From positions 124,001-188,000 of the forward strand of contig NZ_SLVF01000017.1 in assembly GCF_004345365.1 (NCBI RefSeq): 64,000 nucleotides of DNA, given 5' to 3'. The notes beneath the pieces were generated by a model. That model ran no database searches, was not told the DNA's origin, and saw only the letters and a program-made list of their open reading frames with translations. The DNA is from Kribbella sp. VKM Ac-2568. GTDB taxonomy: Bacteria; Actinomycetota; Actinomycetes; Propionibacteriales; Kribbellaceae. The position numbers and the translations under genes are program-made. Shown piece after piece: positions 16,235 through 24,675 of the stretch (the first letter of the stretch is position 1; the number at the start of each line of letters is the position of its first letter).

Positions 16235-16764
16235 CCGCGCCGGTGCTCGGCAGCCTCGAGTGGAAGCCCGCCGCCGAGGTGCCCGAACTGCTGGCCGAGC
16301 CGGTTCGTTCCGCACTGGGCGACCTGCCCGCCTACGCCGTCGCGATCGACCCCACGCTGGCCGACACCGCCGCCTTCTGCGCGGAGTACGACGTACCGAT
16401 GGCGGCGTCGGCGAACTGCGTCATCGTGCACGGCGAGCGCGCCGGCGAGTCGACGTACGCCGCGGTGATGGTGCTCGCCACCCACCGCGCGGACGTGAAC
16501 GGCGTAATCCGCAAGCACCTCGGCGTCCGGAAGATCTCCTTCGCGGCGCAGGACGACGCGGTGGGTTCGACCGGGATGGAGTACGGCGGGATCACCCCGA
16601 TCGGGTTGCCGACCGACTGGCCGGTGCTCGTCGACGAGGCCGTCGCACAGGCTGGTCCGGTCGTCATCGGCAGCGGGATCCGCGGCTCGAAGCTGCTCGT
16701 CGAAGGCGCCGACCTGGCCAAACTGCCCACCGCCACGGTGCTCGCGCTGGCCTCCCCGAGCTGA
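16231..16764 (+). CDS. YbaK/EbsC-family aminoacyl-tRNA deacylase-like protein
   Basis: A 177-residue protein of the YbaK/ProX editing-domain fold. It carries DTAAFCAEYDVPMAASANCVIV and DVNGVIRKHLGVRKISFAAQD, with the conserved Lys used by YbaK deacylases, and a MEYGGITPIGLP loop (GG-TP-G motif). It probably hydrolyses mischarged tRNA in trans; the amino acid is not predictable. The GTG start at 16231 overlaps the GNAT stop. The gene continues into a 150-bp spacer before a regulator. Confidence 0.86.
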   Translation: MTAPVLGSLEWKPAAEVPELLAEPVRSALGDLPAYAVAIDPTLADTAAFCAEYDVPMAASANCVIVHGERAGESTYAAVMVLATHRADVNGVIRKHLGVRKISFAAQDDAVGSTGMEYGGITPIGLPTDWPVLVDEAVAQAGPVVIGSGIRGSKLLVEGADLAKLPTATVLALASPS

Positions 16765-16848
16765 AGTTCCGGATAACATCAGAACGCTCTCATTGTGCTG
16801 GCCCGGCCGCGGCTGACCGGGCATGACCTACGGGGACGTGATGACCGC

Positions 16849-17718
16849 GTGACGGTGGCTGGTGGCGAGGGTGGCCCGACCGCGCTGCGGATCATGCTCG
16901 GCGGGCACCTGCGCCGGATGCGTGAGGCCGCGAAGATCAGCCGTGCCGACGCCGGCTGGCAGATCCGCGCCTCCGAGTCCAAGGTCAGCCGGATGGAGCT
17001 CGGCCGGGTCGGCTTCAAGGAACGCGACGTCAGCGACCTGCTCGACCTGTACGAGCTGAAGGACCCCGAGGAACGCGAGCGGCTGATGGACCTGGCCCGC
17101 GCCGCGAACAACCCCGGCTGGTGGTCGCGGTACGGCGATGTGATGCCGAGCTGGTTCTCGAACTACGTCGGGCTCGAGGTGGCCGCCAAGCTGATCCGGA
17201 CCTACGAGGTGCTCTTCGTGCCCGGGCTGCTGCAGACCAAGGACTACGCCCGGGCGGTCGTCCAGCTCGGCAAGGCGTACCTGCCCGCCGAGGAGATCGA
17301 GCAGCGCGTGGCCCTGCGGGTGGCCCGCCAGCAGATCCTCACCCGGCCGGACCCGGCGAAGCTCTGGGTGGTCATCGACGAGGCCGTCCTGCACCGGCCG
17401 GTCGGTGGACGCGCGACGATGCGCGAGCAGATCGAGTACCTGATGAAGATGGCGAAGCTGCCGAACATCACCCTGCAGGTGATGCCGTTCAGCAGCATCG
17501 GCTACCCGGGCGCCGGTGGTGCCTTCAGCATCCTGCGGTTCCCGGAGGGCGATCTGCCGGACGTGGTCTACATCGAGCACGCGGCCAGCGCGCTGTACCT
17601 GGACAAACTCGAGGACCTGGACGAGTACACCGCGATCATGGAGGCGCTGACGATCTCGGCCGCGCCGGTCACCGCCACCCAGCCGATGCTCGCCGAGGCG
17701 CTGGAACGCATGTCCTGA
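16849..17718 (+). CDS. XRE-family regulator with DUF5753 effector domain
   Basis: A 289-residue actinobacterial regulator. The helix-turn-helix lies at about residues 15-70 (MLGGHLRRMREAAKISRADA and SESKVSRMELGRVGF). DUF5753 follows, recognisable by NPGWWSRYGDVMPSWFSNYV and YEVLFVPGLLQTKDYARAV. Such proteins usually pair with a DUF397 partner gene; none is next to it here. The GTG at 16849 is preferred over an upstream frame because the sequence before it is not conserved in style and GGGGA precedes it. A strong terminator follows. Confidence 0.88.
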   Translation: MTVAGGEGGPTALRIMLGGHLRRMREAAKISRADAGWQIRASESKVSRMELGRVGFKERDVSDLLDLYELKDPEERERLMDLARAANNPGWWSRYGDVMPSWFSNYVGLEVAAKLIRTYEVLFVPGLLQTKDYARAVVQLGKAYLPAEEIEQRVALRVARQQILTRPDPAKLWVVIDEAVLHRPVGGRATMREQIEYLMKMAKLPNITLQVMPFSSIGYPGAGGAFSILRFPEGDLPDVVYIEHAASALYLDKLEDLDEYTAIMEALTISAAPVTATQPMLAEALERMS

Positions 17719-17723
17719 AAAGG

Positions 17724-17760
17724 ATCAGCCCCTCCGGAGCAGTGCTCCAGAGGGGCTGAT
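17724..17760. terminator. Bidirectional terminator between XRE regulator and ohr
   Basis: Arms ATCAGCCCCTC and GAGGGGCTGAT pair perfectly around an inner GGAGC/GCTCC stem. It sits between the convergent XRE/DUF5753 and ohr genes. Confidence 0.8.
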
Positions 17761-17771
17761 TCGACACAGTG

Positions 17772-18203
17772 TCAGGAGACGACGAGGCCGACCTTGATGT
17801 TGCCGCGGGTGGCGTTGGAGTACGGGCAGACCTCGTGGGCCTTGGCGACGAGCTCCTCGGCGATCGCGCGGTCGACGTCCGGCAGGCTGACGACGAGCTC
17901 GACCTCGAGCCCGTAGCCGACGCCACCGTTGATCGGGCCGATGCCGACCTCCGCGGTGACCGTCGAGTGGTCGACGTTCTGGCGGGCCCGGCGGCCGACC
18001 AGCTTCAGCGCGCTGTGGAAGCAGGACGCGAATCCAGCCGCGAACAACTGCTCGGGGTTCGTACCCTCGCCGTTGCCACCCATCTCCTTCGGCGGCGCGA
18101 CGGTGACATCGAGCTTGCCGTCGTCGCTGGCGGTGTGGCCGTCACGACCACCGTGCGCGGTGGCGCGGGCGGTGTACAGAACCTTCTCGACTGCGATGGT
18201 CAT
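17772..18203 (-). CDS. ohr: Organic hydroperoxide resistance protein (Ohr, OsmC family)
   Basis: A 143-residue thiol peroxidase that reduces organic hydroperoxides. The two catalytic Cys are in AAGFASCFHSALKLV and HEVCPYSNATRGNI, the Ohr rather than OsmC spacing. The N-terminus MTIAVEKVLYTARATAHGG is typical. The protein is cytosolic. GAAAGAAG lies before the ATG. The next gene in the same direction is a quinone oxidoreductase, 36 bp upstream, so the two may share a transcript. Confidence 0.94.
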   Translation of the reverse strand: MTIAVEKVLYTARATAHGGRDGHTASDDGKLDVTVAPPKEMGGNGEGTNPEQLFAAGFASCFHSALKLVGRRARQNVDHSTVTAEVGIGPINGGVGYGLEVELVVSLPDVDRAIAEELVAKAHEVCPYSNATRGNIKVGLVVS

Positions 18204-18239
18204 CTGTTAGGACTTCTTTCGGGGGGTTGTGAGGGGTGA

Positions 18240-19193
18240 TCAGTGGGCGGGATCAAGCACGAGCTTGCCGACGGTACGGCGGGCTCGCAGGTCTTCGTGG
18301 GCGGTGGCGACGTCGGACATCGCGTAGTCGCCACCGACGATCGGGCGGAGCTTGCCGGCTCCGGCCAGCTCGAACAGTTCGGCCAGCGGGTCGCCGAGCA
18401 GCGCCGGGTTCTTGAAGCAGTCGGCCAGCCAGAAGCCGGCGATCGTCTTCGAGCCCTTCATCAGCCGGCCCGGCTCGATCGCGTTGGCGCTCTGGCGTGA
18501 GGCCGCGCCGAAGGTGACCAGGCGGCCGAACCGGCCGAGCGCGGCGAACGACTCGTCGAACACCGGACCGCCGACCATCTCGAGCACGATGTCGACGGGC
18601 TTGCCGCCGTTCGCCTCGAGGATGCGGTCCTTCAGGCCCTCGGGGTCGCCGTCGATGGCGGCGTCCGCGCCGAGCTCCAGAGTCTGCTTGCGCTTGTCGT
18701 CGGTGGAGGCCGTCGCGATCACGCGCCCGGCGCCCCAGAGCTTGGCGAGCTGGATCGCGAGTGAGCCGACGCCGCCCGCGCCCGCGTGCACCAGCACCGA
18801 CTCCCCCGCCTTGAAGTGGGTCGAAGTCTTCAGCAGATGCCAGGCGGTCGTACCTTGCAGGACCAGCGCCAGCGCTTCCCCGTCGCTGACACCTTCCGGC
18901 ACGTCGAACACGTACGGCGCGTGCGCCACGGCCTTCTCGGCATAACCACCGGACCCGACGAGCGCGACCACCCGACGGCCGTCCGCAGTACGGCCGACGA
19001 CCTCGCCACCCGGGATCAGCGGCAGCTCCGCCTTCGACAGATAGCTGTTCTCGACCTGATGGGTGTCGGCGTAATTGATCCCGGCTCGGTCGACGGTGAT
19101 CAGGACCTGCCCCTCACCGGCCGTCGGCTCCTCGACATCGCTGACCTTGAGGACCTCGGGTCCACCGAACTCGGTGATCTGTACGGCTCGCAC
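18240..19193 (-). CDS. Zinc-independent quinone oxidoreductase (MDR superfamily)
   Basis: A 317-residue medium-chain reductase. The catalytic domain begins MRAVQITEFGGPEVLKVSDV and carries GINYADTHQVENSY. The NADPH site is SVLVHAGAGGVGSLAIQLAKLWGAG. Zinc-ligand Cys clusters are absent. The GTG start follows AAGGGA. It diverges from a TetR regulator, and a 21-bp palindrome lies between them, so it is the probable target of that repressor. Confidence 0.9.
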   Translation of the reverse strand: MRAVQITEFGGPEVLKVSDVEEPTAGEGQVLITVDRAGINYADTHQVENSYLSKAELPLIPGGEVVGRTADGRRVVALVGSGGYAEKAVAHAPYVFDVPEGVSDGEALALVLQGTTAWHLLKTSTHFKAGESVLVHAGAGGVGSLAIQLAKLWGAGRVIATASTDDKRKQTLELGADAAIDGDPEGLKDRILEANGGKPVDIVLEMVGGPVFDESFAALGRFGRLVTFGAASRQSANAIEPGRLMKGSKTIAGFWLADCFKNPALLGDPLAELFELAGAGKLRPIVGGDYAMSDVATAHEDLRARRTVGKLVLDPAH

Positions 19194-19226
19194 GCTGCAG
19201 AATCCCTTCGCGTCGTCCAGCTGCTC

Positions 19227-19251
19227 TACGGTGTACTATACACCGTACGGT
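19227..19251. promoter_or_regulatory. Palindromic TetR-type operator
   Basis: TACGGTGTA-CTA-TACACCGTA (19227-19247) is a perfect 9-bp-arm palindrome. It is overlapped by a second one, ACCGTACGGT (19242-19251). It lies between the quinone oxidoreductase (leftward) and the TetR gene (rightward), placed to control both. Confidence 0.75.
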
Positions 19252-19295
19252 AGACGTTCCGTAGTGATCTACGACCCATCAGGGAGGTACCCCGG

Positions 19296-19961
19296 ATGCC
19301 GGCCAAGACCCGCACTCCGCGCAACACGCTCAGCCCCGAGCTGATCGTGCGGACCGCGCTCGACCTGATGGAGGGCCAGGGCACCGATGCCTTCAGCCTC
19401 CGCGGTCTGGCCGCCGAGCTGGGCGTCGGCCCGATGGCGCTCTACACCTACTTCCGCAACAAGGACGACCTGTACGACGCGGTCCGCGACCACCTGATGG
19501 GGCTCATCCCGCCGGTCCCCGAGGGCGTCGCCTGGCCGGACCAGGTCCGCGCCGTCTGCCGGGGACTGCGCGCGCTGATGCTGCAACACCCTTGCCTCGC
19601 GCAACTACTGGCCGGCCGGCCACTGAGCGGCCACGAGACCGCCCGAGTGGCCGAAGGCCTGCTCGGCGTACTGCGGTCGGCCGGGTTCGATGCGCAGACG
19701 GCGGCCCGGACGCACACCACCTTGTTCACCTATGTCCTCGGTGCGACGTCCTGGGAGATCCAGATGGCGGCCGAGCGGCAGGACCCGCAGGAGCGGCGCC
19801 GGCTGCGGGCCACGATCGAGTCACTCTCCCCCACCGAGTTCCCGACCGTCGTCGAACTGACACCGGAGCTGTCCCGCACGACCGGCGGCGACGAGCAGTT
19901 CGACTACGGCCTGGACCTGCTGCTGGCAGGCCTGCAGAGGGGCCAGCAGGCCAGCGGGTAG
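19296..19961 (+). CDS. TetR/AcrR-family transcriptional repressor
   Basis: A 221-residue regulator with an N-terminal TetR helix-turn-helix (LIVRTALDLMEGQGTDAFSL, then RGLAAELGVGPMALYTYFRN). The C-terminal ligand domain has the LLAGRPLSGHETARVAEGLL and TYVLGATSWEIQ helices seen in tetracycline-repressor-like C-domains. GGGAGG lies 8 nt before the ATG. It is divergent from the quinone oxidoreductase with a palindrome between, so local and auto-regulation are likely. The ligand is unknown, possibly a quinone or antibiotic (inference). Confidence 0.9.
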   Translation: MPAKTRTPRNTLSPELIVRTALDLMEGQGTDAFSLRGLAAELGVGPMALYTYFRNKDDLYDAVRDHLMGLIPPVPEGVAWPDQVRAVCRGLRALMLQHPCLAQLLAGRPLSGHETARVAEGLLGVLRSAGFDAQTAARTHTTLFTYVLGATSWEIQMAAERQDPQERRRLRATIESLSPTEFPTVVELTPELSRTTGGDEQFDYGLDLLLAGLQRGQQASG

Positions 19962-19968
19962 TCCTCGA

Positions 19969-20715
19969 TCAGAAGACCATCGTGACGATGGCGATGATGC
20001 CGATCACCACGATGAGGACCCGCAGCGCTGTCGGGTGGAGCTTGCGGCCGTAGCGGGCGCCGACGAATCCGCCGATCGTCGAGCCGACCGCGATCAGCGC
20101 CGCGGCCAGCCAGTCCACGTCCGCGACGATGATGAACAAGATCGCCGCAGCCGTGTTGACCACGGTGGCGAGCACGTTCTTCAAACCGTTCATCCGCTGC
20201 AGATTGGCGTCCATCCCGATGCCGAGGATCGCCATCAGGAGAACACCCTGGGCGGCGCCGAAGTACCCGCCGTACACACCGGTCGCGAAGACGGCCGGAA
20301 TCACCCACCAGGCTCCGCGATGGGTGTGCTCAGGAAGGCTGATCCGCTTGGACAGCCAGGGCTGCAGGGCCACCAGAACACAGCCCAGGAGGATCAGCCC
20401 GGGCACGATCGCCTCGAACGCAGAGCCCGGCAGCTTGAGCAGCAGGACCGCTCCGACGATGCCCCCGACCAGTGAAGCGGGAATCAGCCGCAGCATCCGG
20501 CCACGCTGGCCTTCGAGCTCGCGCCGGTAACCGATCGCGCCGGCCGCCGTACCGGGTGACAAGCCGACGCTGTTGCTGACATTCGCCAGCACCGGCGGGA
20601 TGCCGACAGCAAGCAACGCGGGGAAGGTCAGCAAAGTGCCGGAACCCACCACCGCGTTGATTGTGCCTGCGCCTATGCCCGCCACGAAGACGAGCAGCGC
20701 CTCGAACCATGTCAT
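19969..20715 (-). CDS. TauE/SafE-family anion exporter
   Basis: A 248-residue, roughly 8-segment membrane protein. The N-terminus has LLVFVAGIGAGTINAVVGSG, which is the first TauE repeat. The second repeat contains GVYGGYFGAAQGVLLMAILG. The family exports sulfite, sulfoacetate or related small anions. It is convergent with the TetR gene, separated by 7 bp. No sulfonate catabolic genes flank it. Confidence 0.9.
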   Translation of the reverse strand: MTWFEALLVFVAGIGAGTINAVVGSGTLLTFPALLAVGIPPVLANVSNSVGLSPGTAAGAIGYRRELEGQRGRMLRLIPASLVGGIVGAVLLLKLPGSAFEAIVPGLILLGCVLVALQPWLSKRISLPEHTHRGAWWVIPAVFATGVYGGYFGAAQGVLLMAILGIGMDANLQRMNGLKNVLATVVNTAAAILFIIVADVDWLAAALIAVGSTIGGFVGARYGRKLHPTALRVLIVVIGIIAIVTMVF

Positions 20716-20794
20716 CGCTGCCAGACTCTACGCACCTGACAGACGTAGCTGCTCGTCAGTCCGACCAATGAACCGGAAAGTGCAGTGGACGTCA

Positions 20795-20834
20795 CACGGC
20801 CCGGCTCACACCCTGAGGTGTGAGCCGGGCCGTG
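20795..20834. terminator. Intrinsic terminator after the SPFH gene
   Basis: A perfect 18-bp stem (CACGGCCCGGCTCACACC with its complement) and a 4-nt CTGA loop, 24 bp beyond the stop of the leftward SPFH gene. It is the strongest hairpin in the window. Confidence 0.85.
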
Positions 20835-20858
20835 ATCAGTACGTCGTACCGAGGCTGG

Positions 20859-22034
20859 TCAGCGCTCGACCGGCGGTTCCGCCGACGGCGGCACGTCCTG
20901 TACGGCCGGCTCCGGGTTGGCCGTCACCGCCGGGGTCGCACTCTGCTGCTGGCTGCGCGAACTGACAGCCGCGTTCTGTGCCGCGGCGATCGCTTCCTGG
21001 ACCGCGTGGTCGGCCTCGGCCACCGCGGCATCCGGAACAGCCGCCGAACCCATCCCGCTCTCGACCTCGATCGCGTGCGAGTCGCCCAGGTCGGGCTCCG
21101 GGAACGGACCTTCGGCCTTCTGGGTGATGCCGGCGATCTGGCCGACGGCACTGCCGAGACCCTCCATCGCCTTGCCGATCTCGCTGGGGATGATCCACAG
21201 CTTGTTCGAGTCGCCTTGAGCGATCGACGGCAGCATCTGCAGGTACTGGTAGGCCAGCAGACCCTGGTCCGGCTTGCCGGCGTGGATCGCGTTGAAGACG
21301 GTCGTGATGGCCTGCGCCTCACCTTGCGCCTTCAGGATCCGGGCCTCCCGCTCGGCCTGCGCCCGCAGGATGCGGGACTCCCGGTCACCTTGCGCGGTGA
21401 GGATCGCGGACTGCTTCTGACCCTCGGCCGACAGAACGGCCGACTGCCGCATACCTTCGGCGGTCAGGATCGCGGCGCGCTTGTCGCGGTCGGCGCGCAT
21501 CTGCTTCTCCATCGAGTCCTGGATCGACGGCGGCGGGTCGATCGAGCGGAGCTCCACCCGGTTCACCCGGATGCCCCACTTGCCGGTCGCCTCGTCCAGC
21601 ACGTAGCGCAGCTTCTCGTTGATCTCCTCGCGGCTGGTCAGCGTCTGCTCCAGGTCCATGCCACCGATGATGTTTCGCAGCGTCGTCATGGTGAGCTGCT
21701 CGATCGCCTGGATGTAGTTGGAGATCTCGTACGTCGCCCGCACCGGGTCGTTCACCTGGAAGTAGATGACGGAGTCGATCGACACCATCAGGTTGTCCTC
21801 GGTGATGACGCCCTGGGGCGGGAACGCGACCACCTGCTCGCGCATGTCGATCGTGTAGCGCACCTTGTCGACGAACGGGGTCAGCAGGTTCAGGCCGGGC
21901 TGCAGACCCACCTTGAACTTCCCGAACCGTTCCACGATGCCGACGGTCTGCTGCTGCACGACCCGGACGGACTTGATCAGTGTGACGACCACCAGTAAGG
22001 CGACCAATGCCAACACTATGAGGAACGCGGTCAC
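20859..22034 (-). CDS. SPFH/Band-7 membrane protein (stomatin/QmcA-like)
   Basis: A 391-residue protein with one N-terminal anchor (LIVLALVALLVVVTLIKSV) and then a Band 7 domain: VQQQTVGIVERFGKF, the PGLNLLTPFVDKVRYTID strand, DAVIYFQV-like strands and the RNIIGGMDLEQTLTSREEIN region. A coiled region rich in Ala/Glu/Arg follows, with repeated SAEGQKQSAIL-like heptads. It probably forms oligomeric cages at membrane microdomains. NfeD is encoded just upstream on the same strand, the usual partner. Confidence 0.92.
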   Translation of the reverse strand: MTAFLIVLALVALLVVVTLIKSVRVVQQQTVGIVERFGKFKVGLQPGLNLLTPFVDKVRYTIDMREQVVAFPPQGVITEDNLMVSIDSVIYFQVNDPVRATYEISNYIQAIEQLTMTTLRNIIGGMDLEQTLTSREEINEKLRYVLDEATGKWGIRVNRVELRSIDPPPSIQDSMEKQMRADRDKRAAILTAEGMRQSAVLSAEGQKQSAILTAQGDRESRILRAQAEREARILKAQGEAQAITTVFNAIHAGKPDQGLLAYQYLQMLPSIAQGDSNKLWIIPSEIGKAMEGLGSAVGQIAGITQKAEGPFPEPDLGDSHAIEVESGMGSAAVPDAAVAEADHAVQEAIAAAQNAAVSSRSQQQSATPAVTANPEPAVQDVPPSAEPPVER

Positions 22035-22299
22035 GTGACCCTCCCACTCGATGAACCCTCAGGACGGACAGTCTTTCCTATCGACGGTCCACTGGGGGCA
22101 ACGGTTCCCTCACGATCCGGCTTCCTGATCAGTCAGGTTCCGGACCGCCGCACCGCCGGCCGAAGCGTCGCCGATGGCAACGATGTCCTACTTCCGACAG
22201 TACTTCGCGCGCACCGCCGCACAACGCCACCCGACCAGCGCGCCACAGCACGACTGTGCATCAGACCTGACGCCGGTGGCGGTGCGGTCGGCGAGGAGG

Positions 22300-22818
22300 T
22301 CAGGAGTCGTTCTTCTGGTCGGTGGGGTCGGGTTGGCCGAGCTCGGGGCGGTGGGTGAGAGGCTCGCCGACCGGATAAACGACCGCGGTGGCGCCGTCGA
22401 TGCCCATCACCTCGACGCGGGTGCCCGGCGGGATGGTGGAGACCTCGTCGTACGGGCGGGCGGTCCAGAGCTCACCGTTCAGCTTGATCGAGCCGCCGCC
22501 GTCGGGGTGGATCTCCTTGATCACGACACCATTGCGGCCGATCACGTGCGCCGAGCCGGTCTTCAGCTCGACGCCGTGGTGGATCTTGCGGACCAGCAAC
22601 GGGCGGATGGCGGCGAGCATCGCGGCCGCGGTGATCAGGCCGACGACGATCTGCAGCCACAAGAGATGCGGGAACAGGGCACTCACGCCGGCGGCCGTGA
22701 TCGCCCCCGCCGCCAGCATCAGCAAGGTGAAGTCGAGTGAGGCGAGCTCAGCCAGACCGAGTACGACGGCGATCCCGAGCCAAGCCGCCCAGACGTTGTC
22801 CCGCAGCCAATCCATCAT
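22300..22818 (-). CDS. NfeD-family membrane protein
   Basis: A 172-residue protein with membrane segments around AWLGIAVVLGLAELASL, FTLLMLAAGAITAAGVSAL and LQIVVGLITAAAMLAAI. A C-terminal OB-fold follows (GRNGVVIKEIHPDGGGSIKL, GTRVEVMGIDGATAVVYPV). NfeD proteins work with SPFH proteins, and the SPFH gene starts 265 bp downstream on the same strand. The short 22035-22299 spacer has no convincing gene. Confidence 0.9.
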   Translation of the reverse strand: MMDWLRDNVWAAWLGIAVVLGLAELASLDFTLLMLAAGAITAAGVSALFPHLLWLQIVVGLITAAAMLAAIRPLLVRKIHHGVELKTGSAHVIGRNGVVIKEIHPDGGGSIKLNGELWTARPYDEVSTIPPGTRVEVMGIDGATAVVYPVGEPLTHRPELGQPDPTDQKNDS

Positions 22819-23042
22819 CTGCCAACTCTATCCGCGATCAGGACCTCCAGCAGGTCCACCAACCGTCCGACGCACCCGGACGGTTCGAGGATTCCCTCTT
22901 CACCTACCAGCCAACACCCCACCCACAAATCCACCCGCCACGAAGAGGCGGTGGCAGCTGGAGCCTCCGGGTCCAGAGGCCAGCGCGGTGTAGCCGCCTG
23001 GTCTGGTCAAGGGTCAGAAGACTCGGACGATGAAGTCGAAGG

Positions 23043-23825
23043 TCAGAGGGCTCGGGCGGTGTAGCGGCCGTCGATGTGGTCGAGGGCCAGGGGGATGTCG
23101 AAGGTTTCGCTGAGGGTCTGGGCGGTCAGGGCCTCGGTGATGGGACCGGCGCTGACGATGCGGCCCTGCTTCAGCAACAGGGCGTGGGTGAAGCCCGGCG
23201 GGATCTCCTCGACGTGGTGGGTGACGAGGACCATCGCGGGGGCACCTTCGGCGGTCGCGATCCGGCTGAGGGAGCGGACCAAGTGTTCGCGACCCGTAAG
23301 GTCCAGACCTGCCGCCGGCTCGTCGAGGAGCATCAGCTCGGGGTCCGTCATCAGGGCCCGGGCGATCTGGACGCGCTTGCGCTCACCCTCTGACAAGGTG
23401 CCGAAGGTGCGGTCGCTGAGGTGACCGATACCGAGTTCGGTCAGCAGTTCCTTGGCCCGCTGATGGTCGAGCTCGTCGTACTCCTCGCGCCAGCGACCCA
23501 GTACGGCGTACGAGGCGGAGACGACCACGTCGGCGACGCGTTCGGAGCGTGGCAGGCGATCCGCGAGGGCTGCGCTGGTCAGGCCGATCCGCGGCCGGAG
23601 CTCGAACACGTCGACCGCGCCGAGGACCTCGTCGAGCAGCCCGACGACACCGGTGGTCGGGTGCATCTGCGCCGCCAGGATCTGCAGCATCGTCGTCTTG
23701 CCCGCGCCGTTGGGGCCGATCACCACCCACCGGTCGGCCTCGTCGACCGACCAGTCGATGTTGTCGAGCAGACGCGCATCACCGCGGACGATCGAGACAC
23801 CGGCGAGCTCCACCACTGCAGTCAT
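23043..23825 (-). CDS. ABC transporter ATP-binding protein (YlmA/ModF-like)
   Basis: A 260-residue ATPase. Walker A is VIGPNGAGKTTML, the signature is GTLSEGERKRVQIARAL, Walker B is ELMLLDEPAAGLDL, and the switch His is in VLVTHHVEEI. VTHHVEEIPPGFTHALLL is typical of the stand-alone YlmA/ModF-like ATPases. The ATG at 23825 gives MTAVVELAGVSIVRG; the upstream frame is not coding. No permease gene is adjacent, so its partner is elsewhere or it acts alone. Confidence 0.9.
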   Translation of the reverse strand: MTAVVELAGVSIVRGDARLLDNIDWSVDEADRWVVIGPNGAGKTTMLQILAAQMHPTTGVVGLLDEVLGAVDVFELRPRIGLTSAALADRLPRSERVADVVVSASYAVLGRWREEYDELDHQRAKELLTELGIGHLSDRTFGTLSEGERKRVQIARALMTDPELMLLDEPAAGLDLTGREHLVRSLSRIATAEGAPAMVLVTHHVEEIPPGFTHALLLKQGRIVSAGPITEALTAQTLSETFDIPLALDHIDGRYTARAL

Positions 23826-23904
23826 GGACCAAAACCTACGGGGTCGGCCGCGGCGAGGTGCGCCGACCCTGGTGGTGTCGGGCCGGCGGCCGCCGGATGG
23901 GACA

Positions 23905-24648
23905 ATGTCAGGTGTGCTGACCACTGCCGCCTCGGTGCGTTTCACCGTCTGGACCAACGCGATGCTGACCGGCGCCTGCGACCCGGACACGGCCGCGCAC
24001 AAGATCCTCGGCGACGACGTCGGCCACCACGTGTCCGGCCTCGCCGCCCACCCGGCGCCCGCGACGTTGCCGGTGGCACTCAACCTGCTCCGCGCGGCCG
24101 GCGCCATCCAGGCCCATCTCGCCCTGCCGATCCCCGGCGACCCGATCGGGCTGGCCGGACCACCGCCGTTCAACGAGGCCGCGCTCGAGACGGGCGAGGC
24201 CGTCGTACTGACCGGGACTGAGCTCGGGCTCGTACCGGCGTACGTCGGACCGGCGGTGCAGTGGACGGTGTTGCCGGCGACCAGTCCCCCACCGGCCGAC
24301 CTCGGGGAAGCCGACCGGGGACTGCGGGCCGCGCTGATCGAGGCGGCCGAGTCGCTCGCCGCCCTGGACGTGGCCAGGTGGAAGCCTGAGGTCGCCGACG
24401 CGCTGATCGACATCCGCAGGATCGGCTCCAGCAAGGGCGACGATCTCGCTCCCGGCTACGAGGCCCGCGCCGTGAAGACCGCCGCGACCGCAAGGCGCCT
24501 GCTCGCGATCGCGGACGCGGCGCTCGAGGACGACGGAGCGGCCGTCACCGGCGCCGAAGCCGATGCCAGGCGCCGCACGCTGCTGAATCTGGCCGCTGCC
24601 GCGCGCCGTGCACTCGTCGCCGCATGTGGACCGCCGACTCCCCGTTAA
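23905..24648 (+). CDS. Conserved-type hypothetical protein (247 aa)
   Basis: I do not recognise this family. The 247-residue product is soluble and Ala/Leu-rich, with no signal peptide. Its N-terminal half is mixed alpha/beta (SVRFTVWTNAMLTGACDPDT, LPVALNLLRAAGAIQAHLAL). Its C-terminal half is mostly helical (EAAESLAALDVARWKPEVAD). Codon use is typical of the chromosome, and the frame is the only long one with natural composition here. It sits between the divergent ABC ATPase and serB. The ATG at 23905 gives MSGVLTTAAS; a GTG four codons later is an alternative. Confidence 0.7.
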   Translation: MSGVLTTAASVRFTVWTNAMLTGACDPDTAAHKILGDDVGHHVSGLAAHPAPATLPVALNLLRAAGAIQAHLALPIPGDPIGLAGPPPFNEAALETGEAVVLTGTELGLVPAYVGPAVQWTVLPATSPPPADLGEADRGLRAALIEAAESLAALDVARWKPEVADALIDIRRIGSSKGDDLAPGYEARAVKTAATARRLLAIADAALEDDGAAVTGAEADARRRTLLNLAAAARRALVAACGPPTPR

Positions 24649-24675
24649 CCATTCTTGGGTAGCGTCATCCTCGTC

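Noticed and set aside
22035..22299. Small gene between NfeD and SPFH
   Set aside because: No frame has natural composition with a ribosome site; only a short imperfect CCTGA/TCAGG hairpin is present.
23826..24434. N-terminal extension of the ABC ATPase
   Set aside because: It would run antisense through another gene and precedes a normal ATPase N-terminus at 23825.
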